Positions 1-12,251 are shown, numbered from the stretch's first letter. The stretch is DNA of 64,000 nt from Diacronema lutheri (GCA_019448385.1 JAGTXO010000072.1:62001-126000); one strand, 5' to 3'. Notes: generated from the letters alone by a model not told the origin. Translations and numbers: made by a program.

Positions 1-14
1 CCCTCCGGACGCGT

Positions 15-936
15 TCAGATGAGCTTTTTGGGATCCTTCTTTCCGGTGCCGTAGAAAATGAACGCACGTACGCCGGGCTTGAGCAGGATGACCGTGTACG
101 CGACGGACATGAGCGTGATGAAGCCGACGCCAGTCGTGACGACGTAGAAGGAGGTGAGCTGCCCTGCCTGCTTGTATTGCGCGTAGCGCGGAACCACCCT
201 GGTCCACGTCACCTGCCGCGCGCGCGTCGTGTGCCGTGCAGCGCCTACGTGAAGGAGTAGCCGGGTGGCTTCGGGCGCGGCGGCGTGCGCGGCGCGCGGC
301 GGCGTGCGCGCGCACGATGGGCATGATGAGCACGCGCGTGACGACGTACGAGACGAGCAGCAGGAGCGAATTGAGCGCGTACGGCAGAGTAGCCGGCGTG
401 CCGAACACCTTGAGCTGGAACCAGCGCACATCGAGAAAGATGTTCGAGATCTCGGTAAGGTAGCCGACGGCGGACAGCCACATGATGAGCTCCGCGTCGC
501 CGGCGCCGTAGAGCACCGCGGCGGGCCGCTCCATCGTCGGGTAGTGCCCGATAATCATGACGACATGGTGAATGACCATCACGAGCTGCCGCGTCGGCAG
601 CGCGTAAAAGATGAAGTCTGAGATGAAGTAGCCGATCGAGTAGGCGATCGTGAGCGGCCAGATCTCATACCGCCCGTAGACCACGACGAGCACCGACGCG
701 ACGCTCACGATGACCGCATGCACGAAGCCGACGATGTAGGCGGCGAGCAGGCACGCGGCCATCGGCGGGCTCTCCTTTCTGCGAAGCTTGGCGGTGAGCC
801 ACGAGTCCTTGGTGAGCCTGAGTACCGCGAACGTTGCGACGATGTGCAGCGCAGCCGACGCGACGATGATCGCCTCGTGCCGCGTGTCCGTCTCGAAGAG
901 CGCAACAAGGAACGGCGAATTGGAGGAGGACGCCAT
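15..936 (-). CDS. TLC-domain (TRAM/LAG1/CLN8-type) multi-pass membrane protein
   Basis: The deduced protein is 272 aa in two exons (936-316 and 212-15) joined across a 103-bp intron (315-213) that starts GTGCGCG and ends GGCAG; both exons are in phase 0. Hydrophobic segments alternate with short loops. The centre carries the TLC-type pattern HHVVMIIGHYP followed by GAGDAELIMWLSAVGYLTEISN and a conserved RWFQ. The C-terminus is KKDPKKLI, a dilysine-like tail that may act in ER retrieval. TLC proteins act in the ER or plasma membrane in lipid metabolism (ceramide synthases, TLCD/TMEM56 types). The LAG1 ceramide-synthase motif is not clearly complete, so a TLCD/TMEM56-like role is the safer reading. 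The start is the first ATG giving a coherent N-terminus (MASSSNSPFLV), 78 bp from the ACC start on the other strand. Confidence 0.75.
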
Positions 937-1014
937 CTTTGCACGTGGTTCGCTCGATCCGACAGGTCCAGCCGAGGCGCGATCAGTGGTCTTCATCAAC
1001 GCGCGTGCCGCCGC
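937..1014. promoter_or_regulatory. 78-bp divergent spacer between TLC gene and ACC
   Basis: The start codons of the TLC-domain gene (minus) and acetyl-CoA carboxylase (plus) are only 78 bp apart. The spacer must hold both 5' leaders and any shared core promoter. No TATA box is visible. Both genes concern lipid metabolism, so shared control is plausible but inferred. Confidence 0.45.
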
Positions 1015-2958
1015 ATGGACTCGCCGGCCCGGCGGTACGAGCAGCTCGTCGCCGGGTACGGCGCCAGCCGCGCCTTCCGGCGCGTGCTCATCGCCAACAA
1101 TGGCATGGCCGCCACCAAATTCATCATCTCCGTCCGCCGGTGGCTGCACCTCACGTGCGGCGATGCGCGACTCATTCAGCTCGTCGGGATGGCCACGCCC
1201 GACGACATCCGCGCGAACGCGCGGCACGTCAGCCTCGCCGACGTGATCGAGGAGGTGCGCGCGCCGCGTTTCCACGCTTTGTTTACGGGCCCGCTACGCG
1301 CGCAAGGCCGCGCGCGCTCGACGCTCACGCCCGTGTGCCCCGCGCACGATCCGCGCGCGCGCGCTGCGATGGCGCAGGTGCCGGGCGGCTCCAACCGGCA
1401 GAACTACGCGGACGTCAATCTGATCATCCAGTTGGCGGTAAAGCACAAGTGCGACGCCATATGGCCCGGCTGGGGCCACGCCTCGGAGAACCCCGCCCTC
1501 CCGCTCGCCGCCGCGGAGGTGCGCGCGCGCGCCTCGCGCGCCGCCTCGGCGCCCGGCACTGGCCGGCGCCGCGCGCGGTGTGTGGGGGCGCCGGCCGTGG
1601 CCGCTGCCGGATGGCGTGAAGAGACCACCGAGCACGTGGGCGCCTCGGGCACGCTCGCGTCCCACCGCGCGCCTGTTCGCACATGCCGCGCCGCGCGCGT
1701 CGCGCCGCGCGCCGTGCGCGCAGGCGGGCATTGCCTTTGTCGGGCCGGACGAGCACGCCATGTTCGCGCTTGGCGATAAGGTTGCGTCGACGCTGATCGC
1801 ACAGACCGCGCGCGTGCCGTGCGTCGCCTGGTCCGGCTCGGGCCTCGCGCTGCCGCACGGCGCGCGCGGCGACGTGCCGGGCGCCGAGCCGGGCGCGGGC
1901 GCGGACGGCGGCGGGGCGGCTTCGCGGCTGACGGTGCCGCCCGAGGTGTTCCACAAGGCGTGCGTGCACAGCGCGGAAGAGGCGCTGGAGGTCGCCGAGC
2001 GCGTCGGCTACCCGGTGATGATCAAGGCGTCGGAGGGCGGAGGCGGGAAGGGCGTGCGCAAGGCGATGCACGCTGGCGCGGTTGCCGCCATGTTCCGGCA
2101 GGTGGCGGATGAGGTGCGCGGCTCGCCAATCTTTCTAATGCGGCTGTGCCAGCGCGCGCGGCACATCGAGATCCAGCTCGTGTGCGACGCGCACGGCTCG
2201 GTGTGCGTGCTGTCCGGGCGCGACTGCTCGATGCAGCGCCGCTTTCAAAAGATTGTCGAGGAGGGGCCGCCGCGCTGCGTGCCGGCGCGCACGATGGCGG
2301 CGATGGAGGCGGCGGGCATGCGCCTCGCCTCGCTCGTCGGGTACGTGAACGCGGGCACGGTCGAGTTCCTGTACGTCGAGGAGAGCGACGAATTTTACTT
2401 CCTCGAGCTCAACCCGCGGCTGCAGGTCGAGCACCCGGTGACCGAGGGCGTGACGGGCCTCAACGTGCCGTCGCTCCAGCTGCTCGTCGCGATGGGCTGC
2501 CGGCTGGCGAGCATGCCGCGCGTGCGCGACTTCCTCGTCACCGACGCGCAGGCCGACGACCCGTCGTACGACCCCTTCGCCAAGCTCGGCGCGCGCCACA
2601 CGGTCGCGGCGCGCGTCACGGCGGAGAACACCGCTGACGGGTGGAAGCCCACGGTGGGCGCGATCGAGCAGATCAACTTCCAGTCGCTGCCCGACGTGTG
2701 GGGCTACTTCTCCGTCGAGCCGACGGCCTCCGCCGTCCACCAGTTTGCCGACTCTCAGTTTGGCCACGTCTTCGCCTCGGGCGCGAGCCGTGCGGACGCC
2801 ATCGCTGCCCTGCTGCTCGCACTCGACGGGCTGAGCGTGCGCGGTGACGTGCGCACCAACGTGGCGATGGCGCGGCAGCTCGTGGGCTCGGAGGATTTTG
2901 GCGCGAACCGCGTGGACACGGCGTGGCTCGACTCGATCATCGCCGCCGACGCGTCCGC

Positions 2959-2994
<36 letters not shown>

Positions 2995-4545
2995 GGGCAT
3001 GCGCGCGTGCGGCCCGAGCGAGCAGACCGTCGCGATCTGCGGCGGGCTGATCCTCGCATGGGCGCAGATCCGCAAGACGGGCGCGCGGATCGAGACGGAG
3101 TACATCGGGCGCGCGTCGGCGCCGCCCGAGGCGCTCGTCCAGTCGCTCGTCGAGCTGCGCGTCGACTTTGTCTGCGCTGGCGTCTCGTACGCGCTCGAGG
3201 TCTACCGTCATGCGCCGCGTGTCTTCTCGGTCGCGGCGAACGGCTCGCTGCTGCAGGCGAAGCTCTACCCGATGCCGGCGGAGGGCGCGTTCCTGCTCGC
3301 GTACGGCGAGCGCAAGCTGCACGTCGTCGCGCACGACGAGCCCGGCGGTGCGCTGCGGCTGACGATCGACGGGCACGTGGTGCTCGTCGAGAAGGAGCGC
3401 GACCCGTCGGTCCTGAGCACGGCGTACACGGGCAAGCTCACGCGCTACCTGGTGGACGAGGGCGCGCACGTGGCCAAGGGCGCGCCGTATGCGGAGATCG
3501 AGGTGATGAAGATGCTGTGCATGCTCACCGCGCCCGAGGCGGGCCGCCTGTCGGTCGAGCGGCCCGCCGGCTCGTTTGTGCAGGCGGGCGACGTGATCGC
3601 GCGGATGGAGCTCGATGACCCGTCGCTCGTCGAGCGGCCACGCCCCTTCTCGAGCGAGCTGGGCGAGCATGCGCCCATCATCGACGACGGCACGCTCGGC
3701 GCCGGCTGCGGCGCGCGCTCGCTGAGCGCTGCGCTGAGCGGCGTGAGCGCTCGCCTCGACTCGATCCTCGACGGCTACTTGGATAACGAGGAGGAGGTGC
3801 TTGGCCAGCTGCACGAGGCACTGCACGACCCGAGCCTGCTGCGCGCCGAGCTGGGCGAGACGCTGCGCGCGATGCGCGGCCTGCCCGCCGGCCTGGCGGA
3901 GCAGCTCGCCGCCCTCGCCGCTGGCGACGGCGGCGGCGGCGGCGGCGGCGGAGGCGGCGGCGGCGGCCTCGGCGGCGGCGCGCCGGTCGGCCTGGCCGCG
4001 CCGCTCGGCGGCTCGGCGCTCTCGCCGCTCTCGCCGTCGGCGGCGGCGGCGGCGGCGGCAGCTGCGGGCGCGAGCAGCGGCGGCGGCGGCGGCAGCGGCG
4101 GCGCGGCTGAGCTCGGCGCGCGCGTGCTCGCGCTGCTCGCGTCGTACCGCGCGGCCGTCGAGGAGGGCGCGCGCGGCGCGGGCGGCTCTCCGTCGGACGT
4201 GCTCGACGCGGCGTGCGCCTTCGACGCGGCCGTCGCGCCCGCCGCGCACTTTGCGCACGCGCACGCGCGCGGCACGCGCGCGCGCGCGCAGTCTCTGGTC
4301 GAGCGGTGCGCGGGCCGTTTCCTCAGGGTGGAGGGCCTCTACGCCAAGGGGCACACGATGGGTGCGCTCCTCGCCGCGTGCGACAACGAGCCGGCCAAGC
4401 TCGTCGACGTCTTCCTCGCACACTCGCAGCTCGAGCGGCGATGCAACACGCTCATCTCGCTCATCGATATCTACCACGCCGGCCACGCCGGCGCGGGCGG
4501 CGCGCTCGCGCCGGACGACGGCGGCGCCGAGCGCGCGGGCGCGGA

Positions 4546-4592
<47 letters not shown>

Positions 4593-5030
4593 ACGGGCGC
4601 GGCGCGTACCTGCGCCCGCTCGCGGCGCTCGAGGGTCTGAGCTACGCGCGGCTGCAGCTGCGCGCCAAGCAAATCCTCAGCTCGATGGGCGACGACATGG
4701 CGAGCGCCGTTGTCAAGCAGCTGCACCCGTGCCTTCATCGCATGGCCGCAGGCGCGCTGCCCGCCGACGACGAGGCGTGCCTCACGCGCTACCTACAGGC
4801 GCACATGCACGTCGCGCAGGCGTTGCTCTTCCGCGCGTACGCCGAGGCGACGGCGGCGCTGCGCAAGGCCGTCGCGCGCACGCTCGTGCTCGTCTGGTAC
4901 GGCCACGCGCGCGTCTCGCACGTGTCCGTCAAGACCTTCTTCCGCACGGGCCGCGAGAAGAGCGTCATCACGTGGGAGCACGACGCGCCCGACTCTGTCG
5001 CGCAGCGCGCGGGCGGCGCGGCCTTTGCGC

Positions 5031-5097
<67 letters not shown>

Positions 5098-8000
5098 GCC
5101 GGCGGACTCGGCGCGCGCGCTGCCGGCGGGGCGCGAATGCGGCGCGCTCGTCTTCTTCTCGTCCAAGGAGGAGATGGAGGCCAACTTTGCGTGGCTCTGC
5201 GGCTGCATCTCGGGCGTGCAGGGCGGAGCGGCGGGCGGTGCGGCAGATGGCGGTGGCGGCGGCGGAAAGCTTGGCGCAGCGCGCGCGCGCGCGGGCGGCG
5301 CGTCGTGCGGCGGCGGCATGAGCGCGATGGGCGGAATGGTGCGCAACCTGTCGAGCAAGGCGCTCGCCGCCGCCGCCGCGAGCGGAGGGCCCGCCGCCGC
5401 CGCCGCCGCGGCGGCGGCGGCGGCGGCCGCCGCAACCGGCGCCAACACCGGCGCGGCCACCGGCGCCGCCGGCGCGAGTGGCGCGGACGGCGGCGCGCTG
5501 GGCGTCGGCGGGCGGCGCACGCTGCACGTCGTGATGATGGCGGACGTTGCGGTCGAGCACAAATGGAAACCGGCGACACGCAGGATGGGCAATCAGCATG
5601 GCGGCGGGTCGGGCTCATATGACACCTTTGACGATGGCGCCCAGGCCAAGTACTATGCCGACTTTGTGCGCGCGCACGCGGGCGCGCTGCGCGCGCTCGA
5701 CGCGAGCGCGGTGGCGGTGACGATCCCGACGCCGTCGCGCGAGAGCGCGCAGCTCGAGGCGGCCATTTCGATGGTCGTGACGCCGACGTACAACTACACC
5801 GCGCCCGAGTACGAGGAGGAGAGGCGAGTGCGGCACATCTTGCCCCAGTTTGCCGGCTGGCTCGAGCTCGAGCGGCTGAGCGCCTTTGAGCTGCGCCACG
5901 AGTTTTTGCCCACGCACCCGCTCGTGCACACCTTTGTCGGCACGGCAATCGCGCAGCCGCAGGACCGCCGCCTCTTCGTGCGCGCCGCGTCGATCGTCGC
6001 CGCCGACGCGCCGCCGCCGCTCCCAAAGCAGCCGCGCCTCTTCTCGCGCGCGCGCTCGGCCGACGGCTCGCTCGCCGCGGCGGGCGGCGGCGGCAGCATC
6101 GGTGGCGACGGCGTCGGCGCGTGCGCGAGCCCGCAGGGCCCGCTCTCGCCGCGCCTCGCCGCGGCCGACGCGCCCTCCGAGGCGGCGGCGGGCGGTGGCG
6201 GCGGCAGCGGCGGCGGCGGCGGCGTCGGCGACGAGCGGCAGGCGCTGTGCGTGCTCAAGGGGCTGCTCGAGGCGTGCAAGCCGTCGCTCACCGCCGCGCG
6301 CTCTGCGCACTTGAGCGGGATGCACCTCTTCCTCCACCACCGCCAGCCCCTCCTCCTGCCCGTCCATCGCGCGCTCGGCGCCTTCGCCGACGCGCTGCGC
6401 GCCGAGCTGCGCCTGCCCGCCCTCTCGATGCTCGACCTCGAGGTGCGGCTCGCGCACGCGGAGGCGCTGCTGCCGCTGCCGCCGCCGCCGCAGCCGCTGC
6501 AGCCGGCCGCGCCCGCGCGCGCGGGCGCGCGTGCCGGCGGCGGTGGCGGCGGCGGCGGCGGCGGCGGTGCGGCGCGCGCGGCCGGGCCGCGCGCGAGCGC
6601 CGTGCGCGTGCTCGCAAAGTGGTCGCACGTGCTGCAGGTGGCCGCGTACGAGGAGGTGCGGCCCGAGGCCGAGCCCGACGCGCCCGCGCGGCTGCAGCAC
6701 GTCGCGAGCCGCCCGCCCGTCGCGGTGGGCAGCGCGCTCGACGGGCAGCTCGCGGCGAGCGCGTACGCGCTGCTCTCCGTCGTCGACCAGCGGCGAATGC
6801 GCTGCCACAAGGCGGGTACGACCTACTGTTACGACCTGCTCGGCCTCTTCGCCGCCGCCGTCAAGGCGGAGTGGGACGCGGCGGTCGCGAGCGGCGCGGC
6901 CGCGGCGGAGGAGGTGCCGCCGCCGTCCGCCCTCGCGACGGCGGTTGAGCTCGTGCTCGCGGAGGGCGGCAGCCTGCGCCCGCTGCCCGCGCCGCGCGAC
7001 GGTGGGAGCAACAAGGTCGGGATGGTCGCGTGGCTCCTCACGCTCGCCACGCCCGAGTACCCGCACGGCCGCGAGGCGGTGCTGATCGCAAACGATTTGT
7101 CGATTGAGAACGGCACCTTTGGCCCGCTCGAGGACGAGGTCTTCCAGAAGGCGAGCGCCCTCGCGCGCGCGCGCCGGCTGCCGCGCATCTTCGTGGGCGC
7201 AAACTCGGGCGCTCGCTTTGGCCTCTCCGAGAGCGTCAAGCAGCGCTTCCGCGTCGAGTGGAACGAGTGGGACGAGCCGCACAAGGGCATCAAGTACCTC
7301 TACCTCACGCACAAGGACCGCGAGGCCCTCGGCGACTCGGTCGTCACCGAGCGCGTGGTCGTGCGCCTCTCGGCGGCGCGGCGCGCGCTGCAGGGCGGCG
7401 GGTTGGGGATTGGTGCCGAGTCGGGCTTCGAGTCGGACGAGGCGGGCGGGCGGGCGGGTGAGGAGGTCTTTGCGGAGGAGGTGCAGCACAAGCTCGTCGC
7501 CATCATCGGCAGCGAGGAGGGCCTCGGCGTCGAGTGCCTGCAGGGCTCGGGTATGATTGCCGCCGAGACGGCGATTGCGTGCCGTGACATCTTCACGATT
7601 GCGCTCTCCACATCGCGCAACATTGGCATCGGCTCGTACGTGCTGCGCCTCGGCCAGCGCATCGTGCAGCACCGCGCTGCGCCGATCATCCTCACGGGGC
7701 ACGTTGCGCTCAACAAGCTGCTGGGCAACAACGTGTACGAGTCCAACCTGCAGCTCGGCGGCCCCGAGGTGATGAGCAGCAATGGCATATCGCACGCAGT
7801 GGTCGATTCGGACCTGCACGGCATCGCAGCCATCGTGCATTGGCTCGGATATGTGCCGCGCACCGCCGATGCTCCGCCCGCCGTCCTCCGATGCCGCGAC
7901 CCCGTCGAGCGCGACGTCGAGTTTGTGCGCGCCGCCGCCGCCGTCGCCGCCGTCGCCAGCGCTGACGCTCTGCGCGCGCGCGCGCGCACCGCCCGCGCTG

Positions 8001-9421
8001 ACGCCGCGCGCGCCGCGCCGCGCCGCCGTGCGCGCGCAGAGCGTGAGCGCTGGCGAGCTGTACGACCCGCGCTGCCTCATCGTCGGTGACGGCACTCGGC
8101 TCGGCCTGTGCGACCGCGGCTCCTTCACTGAGACACTCGCTGACTGGGCGCGCACTGTGGTCGTCGGGCGCGCGAGGCTTGGAGGTGCGCACGCGCGCGG
8201 CGGCGGCGCGCGGCGCGCCGGCGCGCGGCGCGCCGGCCGCAGCGCCTTTGCGCCCCCACCGCCCGGTCGCGCGCGCGCGCGCGCCGTCTGAGCCCCCCCC
8301 TCCCCCCCCCCCCCCCCCCCCCCCTTTCCCTGCCGATGCGGCCAGGCATCCCGATCGGTGTGATCGCGACGGAGAACCGACTCGTGATGAAGACCATCCT
8401 CGCAGACCCGGCAAACATGAACTCGCGCGAGGAGCAGGTCGCGCAGGCCGGGCAGGTGACCGCCGCGCCTTCGACGGCGCGGCCGCGCGCGGCCGCGCGG
8501 CGACGGCGCGCGCACGCGTCGCTCACGCGCGCGCGCGCGCGTCTCCCCCCGCCGTCGCCGCACGGCCGCGCGCAGGTGTGGTTCCCCGACTCGGCGTACA
8601 AGACGGCGCAGGCGATCCGCGACTTCAACCGCGGCGAGCGGCTGCCCCTGCTCGTGCTCGCAAACTGGCGTGGCTTCTCGGGCGGGCGGAAGGACATGTT
8701 CGAGGAGGTGCTCAAGTTCGGCTCGTACATCGTCGAGCACCTCACCGAGTACGAGCAGCCCGTCATCGTCTACGTGCCGCCGCACTGCGAGGTGCGTGGC
8801 GGCGCGTGGGTCGTGATCGACACGCAGATCAACCCGCGGCAGATGGAGATGTACGCCGATCCCACCGCGCGCGGCGGCGTGCTCGAGCCGGCGGGCATCG
8901 CCGAGATCAAGTTCCGCAAGCCCGAGCTCGTCAAGGCGATGCACCGCCTCGACCCGCAGCTCGCGTGGATGAAGATGAACGCTGCGCCCGCCGTCGTCAC
9001 CAAGGAGGACGTGTCCGCGCACGAGGCGGAGCTGATGGGCGCGTACGCGCCGCTCGGCGAGGCCTTCGCCGACCTGCACGACCGACCCGAGCGCATGCTC
9101 GCAAAGGGCGTGATCCGCAAGGTGGTGGCGTGGAAGGAGGCACGGCGCACCTTCTACTGGCGGCTCAAGCGCCGCCTTGCCGAGCTGCCGCTCCAGCGGC
9201 GCGTGCACGCGCGCGCGCCCGAGCTGCCGCCGCGTGACGTTGCCGAGCTGCTCGCGCGCGCGCTGCAGCTGCGCGCCGGCCTCGCCGCTGGCGACGCGGA
9301 CGACGACCGCGCCGTGTGCGCGTGCCTCGACGCGCTGCACGGCGGCGTGCCTGCCGCACTGCACGTCGCGCTCGACGAGCTCGCCGACGACGCGCTCGCC
9401 GCCCGCGCCGGCTCCGAATGA
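1015..9421 (+). CDS. ACC1: Homomeric (multidomain) acetyl-CoA carboxylase
   Basis: The enzyme makes malonyl-CoA from acetyl-CoA, the committed step of fatty-acid synthesis. Six exons fit: 1015-1254, 1378-1518, 1724-7924, 8040-8184, 8346-8455, 8576-9421. They sum to 2,560 codons plus stop with matching phases. Biotin carboxylase opens with RVLIANNGMAA and has the ATP-grasp loop EGGGGKGVRK near residue 231 and LNPRLQVEHPVTEG. The biotin site is EVMKM, with Lys near residue 723. Carboxyltransferase shows GANSGARFGLSE near residue 1950 and NWRGFSGGRKDM near residue 2309. Length exceeds the usual 2,200-2,300 because of Gly and Ala runs, for example at 2962-2996, 4549-4590, 5034-5096 and 5360-5440. 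No clear plastid or mitochondrial presequence precedes the biotin carboxylase domain, so a cytosolic form is likely. Small introns hidden in the Gly tracts cannot be excluded. Confidence 0.95.
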
Positions 9422-9588
9422 TCCCCAGCGCCTTTCGGCCCCATCGCACCTCCCCTCCAACCCCCCCCCCCCCCCCCCCCCCCCCCCTTCGATCCCACAC
9501 ATGGACACGCATCATCTCATGTTCTCTCGTTTGGGCGGCCGCGCCGGCTAGAGCGCGCGCGCTCGGCGCCTTCTCTTCCCCGGACGTC
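9422..9588. other. Convergent 3' spacer with poly-C tract
   Basis: This 167-bp gap separates the 3' ends of ACC (plus) and the short-chain dehydrogenase (minus). It holds a near-pure C run at about 9460-9487. A similar C run lies in ACC intron 4 just before the 3' splice site (about 8289-8326). No coding signal is seen. Confidence 0.6.
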
Positions 9589-10347
9589 TCAGCCGCGGCC
9601 GACAAAGGGCATGTTGGTCGCCATCACCGTCAGCCGAAGCACGTTGGCCGACGGCGGCAGGCTCGCCATGTAGACGACGGCGTCGCCGACGTGCTTCACG
9701 TCCATCATCGGCTCGACCATCTTGCTGCCGTTCGCCTGCGTGATCCCCGCGCGCATCGCGCCCGTCATCTCGGTCTGCGCGTTGCCAATGTCGATCTGGC
9801 CGCACGAAATGTTGAATGCTCGGCCGTCGAGCGCGCACGACTTGGTCAGGCCGGTGATCGCGTGCTTGGTGGCGGTGTACGGTGCCGAGTTGGGCCGCGG
9901 CACCTCCGCCGAGATGCTCCCGTTGTTGATGATGCGCCCGCCCATCGGCTTTTGCGCTTTGAACTGGCGGAAGGCCTCCTGCGCGCAGAGGAAGCTCCCC
10001 GTCAGGTTCACTGCGACCGTCGTGGACCACTGCTCGTAGCTGAGCTCCTCGAGCGGCACGCCGGGCGTGAACGTGCCCGCGTTGTTGAAGAGCAGGTCGA
10101 GCCGCCCAAACTCAGCGACCGTCGCCCGGAAGAGCTCGCGCACCGCCACGGGGTCGGACACGTCAGTCGGCGTGACAAGCGCCCGCCCGCCCGCGGCCAC
10201 GACAAGCGCGGCGGTCTCCTCAAGGCCAGGGCGGCGGCGGCCAGCCAGCGCGACGCTGCAACCCTGCGCGGCGAGCGCCGCGCTCACTGCTCGGCCGATG
10301 CCCGTGCCCGCGCCCGTCACGATTGCCACCTTGGACGCGAGGCTCAT
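9589..10347 (-). CDS. Short-chain dehydrogenase/reductase (classical SDR)
   Basis: A single-exon protein of 252 aa. It opens with the Rossmann cofactor motif TGAGTGIG (residues about 11-18), has the NNAG motif (about 88-91), a catalytic Ser in NGSISAEVP, and YTATK (Tyr and Lys of the active site). An Arg-Arg pair after beta strand 2 (GRRRPG) suggests NADP(H) preference, as known for the family. The substrate cannot be told from sequence; length and layout are typical of classical SDRs. It is convergent with ACC and divergent from the translocator gene. No targeting peptide or membrane span is visible, so a soluble cytosolic enzyme is inferred. Confidence 0.9.
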   Translation of the reverse strand: MSLASKVAIVTGAGTGIGRAVSAALAAQGCSVALAGRRRPGLEETAALVVAAGGRALVTPTDVSDPVAVRELFRATVAEFGRLDLLFNNAGTFTPGVPLEELSYEQWSTTVAVNLTGSFLCAQEAFRQFKAQKPMGGRIINNGSISAEVPRPNSAPYTATKHAITGLTKSCALDGRAFNISCGQIDIGNAQTEMTGAMRAGITQANGSKMVEPMMDVKHVGDAVVYMASLPPSANVLRLTVMATNMPFVGRG

Positions 10348-10565
10348 CTCGCGCGCGCGCTTTTTGGAAGAATGGCACGCATCGGTTGCCGCTCTGCACC
10401 ATTTCCGCTTTTTGGTTTTTGCAAGTTCTTTTGGGACTTTTTGGAATTATCGGAGTCGTGACGACGTGCGCCCGCCCGCGCGGCGAAATTATTTGGCGGC
10501 GTGCAAACGCGGCATCTGGCGCAGATCCGCGTGGACAGACCGTCCCTCGTCATCGGCGCGCGCAC
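10348..10565. promoter_or_regulatory. Divergent promoter region between SDR and translocator
   Basis: A 218-bp spacer between two start codons facing away from each other. It is locally AT-richer (T-rich run near 10410-10450) than its surroundings, as expected for a promoter in this genome. No named element could be recognised. Confidence 0.4.
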
Positions 10566-12251
10566 ATGAGCCCGTGGCGCGCATTGCCCGCGGCGTTCGT
10601 CGACGCGGTGGCTTCAGCGGAGCACGAGACGTACCGCAAGGGCTACCGCTCCTTCCGCCGCGTCGGCTCCGAGCAGGCGCCCACCAACGCGGCGGGCGGC
10701 CGAGCGGCGGCAGCCGCGCAGCCGCAGCGCGTGCCCATCCCGAGCGTCGCGAGCGCGATGCGGCGATTCGAAGGGACGCCCGCGCAGATGCGCAAGGTGC
10801 CGTCGAGTCTGTCCGTCGACTCGCTCGGCCACCACGCCGAGACGACCAAGCGCCGCCAGGCGCTCGGCATCGCCGCGCCGGACAGCGACGACGACGTCGC
10901 CGAGCCGCACCTCGCCGCGTCGCCGTTCCGGCTGCGCTGCGGCGCGCGGCGCGAGCGGCCGTGGGGCGAGCTGGACGCGTGCACGGAGTACGCGCCCGAC
11001 CTGATGCAGCTCGGCGGCCGCCCGCTCGCCGCCGAGCTGAGCGCGCTCGCTGCGCTGCTGCGCGGCGCGGCGCGTCGGCGGCCGCCCGGCGCGCAGCCCG
11101 ACGCGGCGGGCGCGAGCGCGGACGCGGACGAGCTCGCAGCGGAGGTGGCGGTCGCGCGCGCGCAGGCAGCGGCGCGACAGGCGGCGGCCGCCGCGTCGCG
11201 CCGCAGCACGCTGCTCTTCGTCGTCGTGTGGTACTTCACCGGCGCGTTTACGAACTCGTCGTCCAAGCAGGCGCTCGCGTCGCTGCCGATGGCGCTGCCG
11301 CTCACGCTCACGGCGGTGCAGCACGCGGCGGCGGCGCTGCTCGGCTGCCTCGTCTACCGCGTCGCCGGCCTGCAGCCGTACAAGCCGCTGCCCTCGCGCA
11401 GCGAAATGGAGGGCGGTGCGCGCTCTGCGCTCGGCTGGCTGTGCGTGGTCTACTCCCTCGGCTTTGCGCTCACCAACGCCTCCTTCGGCGCGGTGAACGC
11501 GTCCTTCGTCGACACGGTCAAGGCGGCAGAGCCGATCTCGACCGTGGCGCTCGCGGTCATCTTCCTTGCAAACGAGCGGATCACGCTACGCGTGCTGCTC
11601 GCGCTCGTGCCCATCGTCGGGGGCGTCGGCATCTCGTCCATGGCGGAGGCGTCGGCGTCGGTGATCGGGCTGTGCTTTGCGCTCGGCTCCAACTGCTGCT
11701 TCTCGGCGCGCTCGATCGCGGCCAAGCTGGTGGGCAAGCGGCTCGGCTCCGACCGGATGGACGGCGCAAATCTGTTTGTGCACGTCAACCGCCTCGGCCT
11801 GTGGCTGCTGCTGCCCGCCGCGCTCGCGCTCGAGGGGCGGCAGCTGCTCGCGCTCGGCGCGCAGCTGCCGGCGGATCGGCTGAGCGCGTCGCTTCGGCTC
11901 TTCGGCTTCAACGGGCTCATGTACTACTTGAACAACCAGATGAACTTCCTCGTCCTCGAGCAGGTGGACACGCTGACGCACGGCATCATCAACTGCGGCA
12001 GGCGCGTGGCCAACATCCTCTTCGCCATCCTCTGGTTTGGCAACCGGGTGACGCCGAGCAACGCGACAGGCATCTCGCTCGCATTGGCCGGCGGGCTGCT
12101 CTACGTGCGCGCGAAGCTCGAGGATGGCCGCGAGGCCCGGGCGCTGCTCAAGCGGAGCAACGAGGGCGCAAAGGAGCAGCGCGCCGCCGACCCGCCCGCC
12201 AAGCTGGCGGGGCCGGCCGGCGGGGGTGGCAAGGGCGGCAAGGGCGACTAG
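10566..12251 (+). CDS. Triose-phosphate/sugar-phosphate translocator family (TPT/DMT) transporter
   Basis: A 561-aa protein reading from ATG 10566 (MSPWRALPAAF) without introns. The first ~215 residues are hydrophilic, Ala/Arg-rich and not recognisable. Hydrophobic spans then begin at STLLFVVVWYF. The core matches the TPT family: SFVDTVKAAEPISTVALAV with the conserved KAAEP, then a membrane repeat, and HGIINCGRRVANI near the end, followed by ALAGGLLYVRAK. The C-tail is Lys/Gly-rich and soluble. The family exchanges phosphorylated C3-C6 sugars or nucleotide sugars across plastid or Golgi membranes. The specific substrate and membrane are not readable. The long N-terminus could include a targeting region, but no clear signal or transit motif is visible. 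Confidence 0.85.
   Translation: MSPWRALPAAFVDAVASAEHETYRKGYRSFRRVGSEQAPTNAAGGRAAAAAQPQRVPIPSVASAMRRFEGTPAQMRKVPSSLSVDSLGHHAETTKRRQALGIAAPDSDDDVAEPHLAASPFRLRCGARRERPWGELDACTEYAPDLMQLGGRPLAAELSALAALLRGAARRRPPGAQPDAAGASADADELAAEVAVARAQAAARQAAAAASRRSTLLFVVVWYFTGAFTNSSSKQALASLPMALPLTLTAVQHAAAALLGCLVYRVAGLQPYKPLPSRSEMEGGARSALGWLCVVYSLGFALTNASFGAVNASFVDTVKAAEPISTVALAVIFLANERITLRVLLALVPIVGGVGISSMAEASASVIGLCFALGSNCCFSARSIAAKLVGKRLGSDRMDGANLFVHVNRLGLWLLLPAALALEGRQLLALGAQLPADRLSASLRLFGFNGLMYYLNNQMNFLVLEQVDTLTHGIINCGRRVANILFAILWFGNRVTPSNATGISLALAGGLLYVRAKLEDGREARALLKRSNEGAKEQRAADPPAKLAGPAGGGGKGGKGD

Noticed and set aside
2135-4738. 867-codon minus-strand frame in ACC
   Set aside because: Arg/Ala-rich antisense shadow of the biotin carboxylase and BCCP exon, without motifs.
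5615-9508. 1,297-codon minus-strand frame in ACC
   Set aside because: Antisense shadow typical of high-GC coding DNA; the plus strand has the carboxyltransferase motifs.
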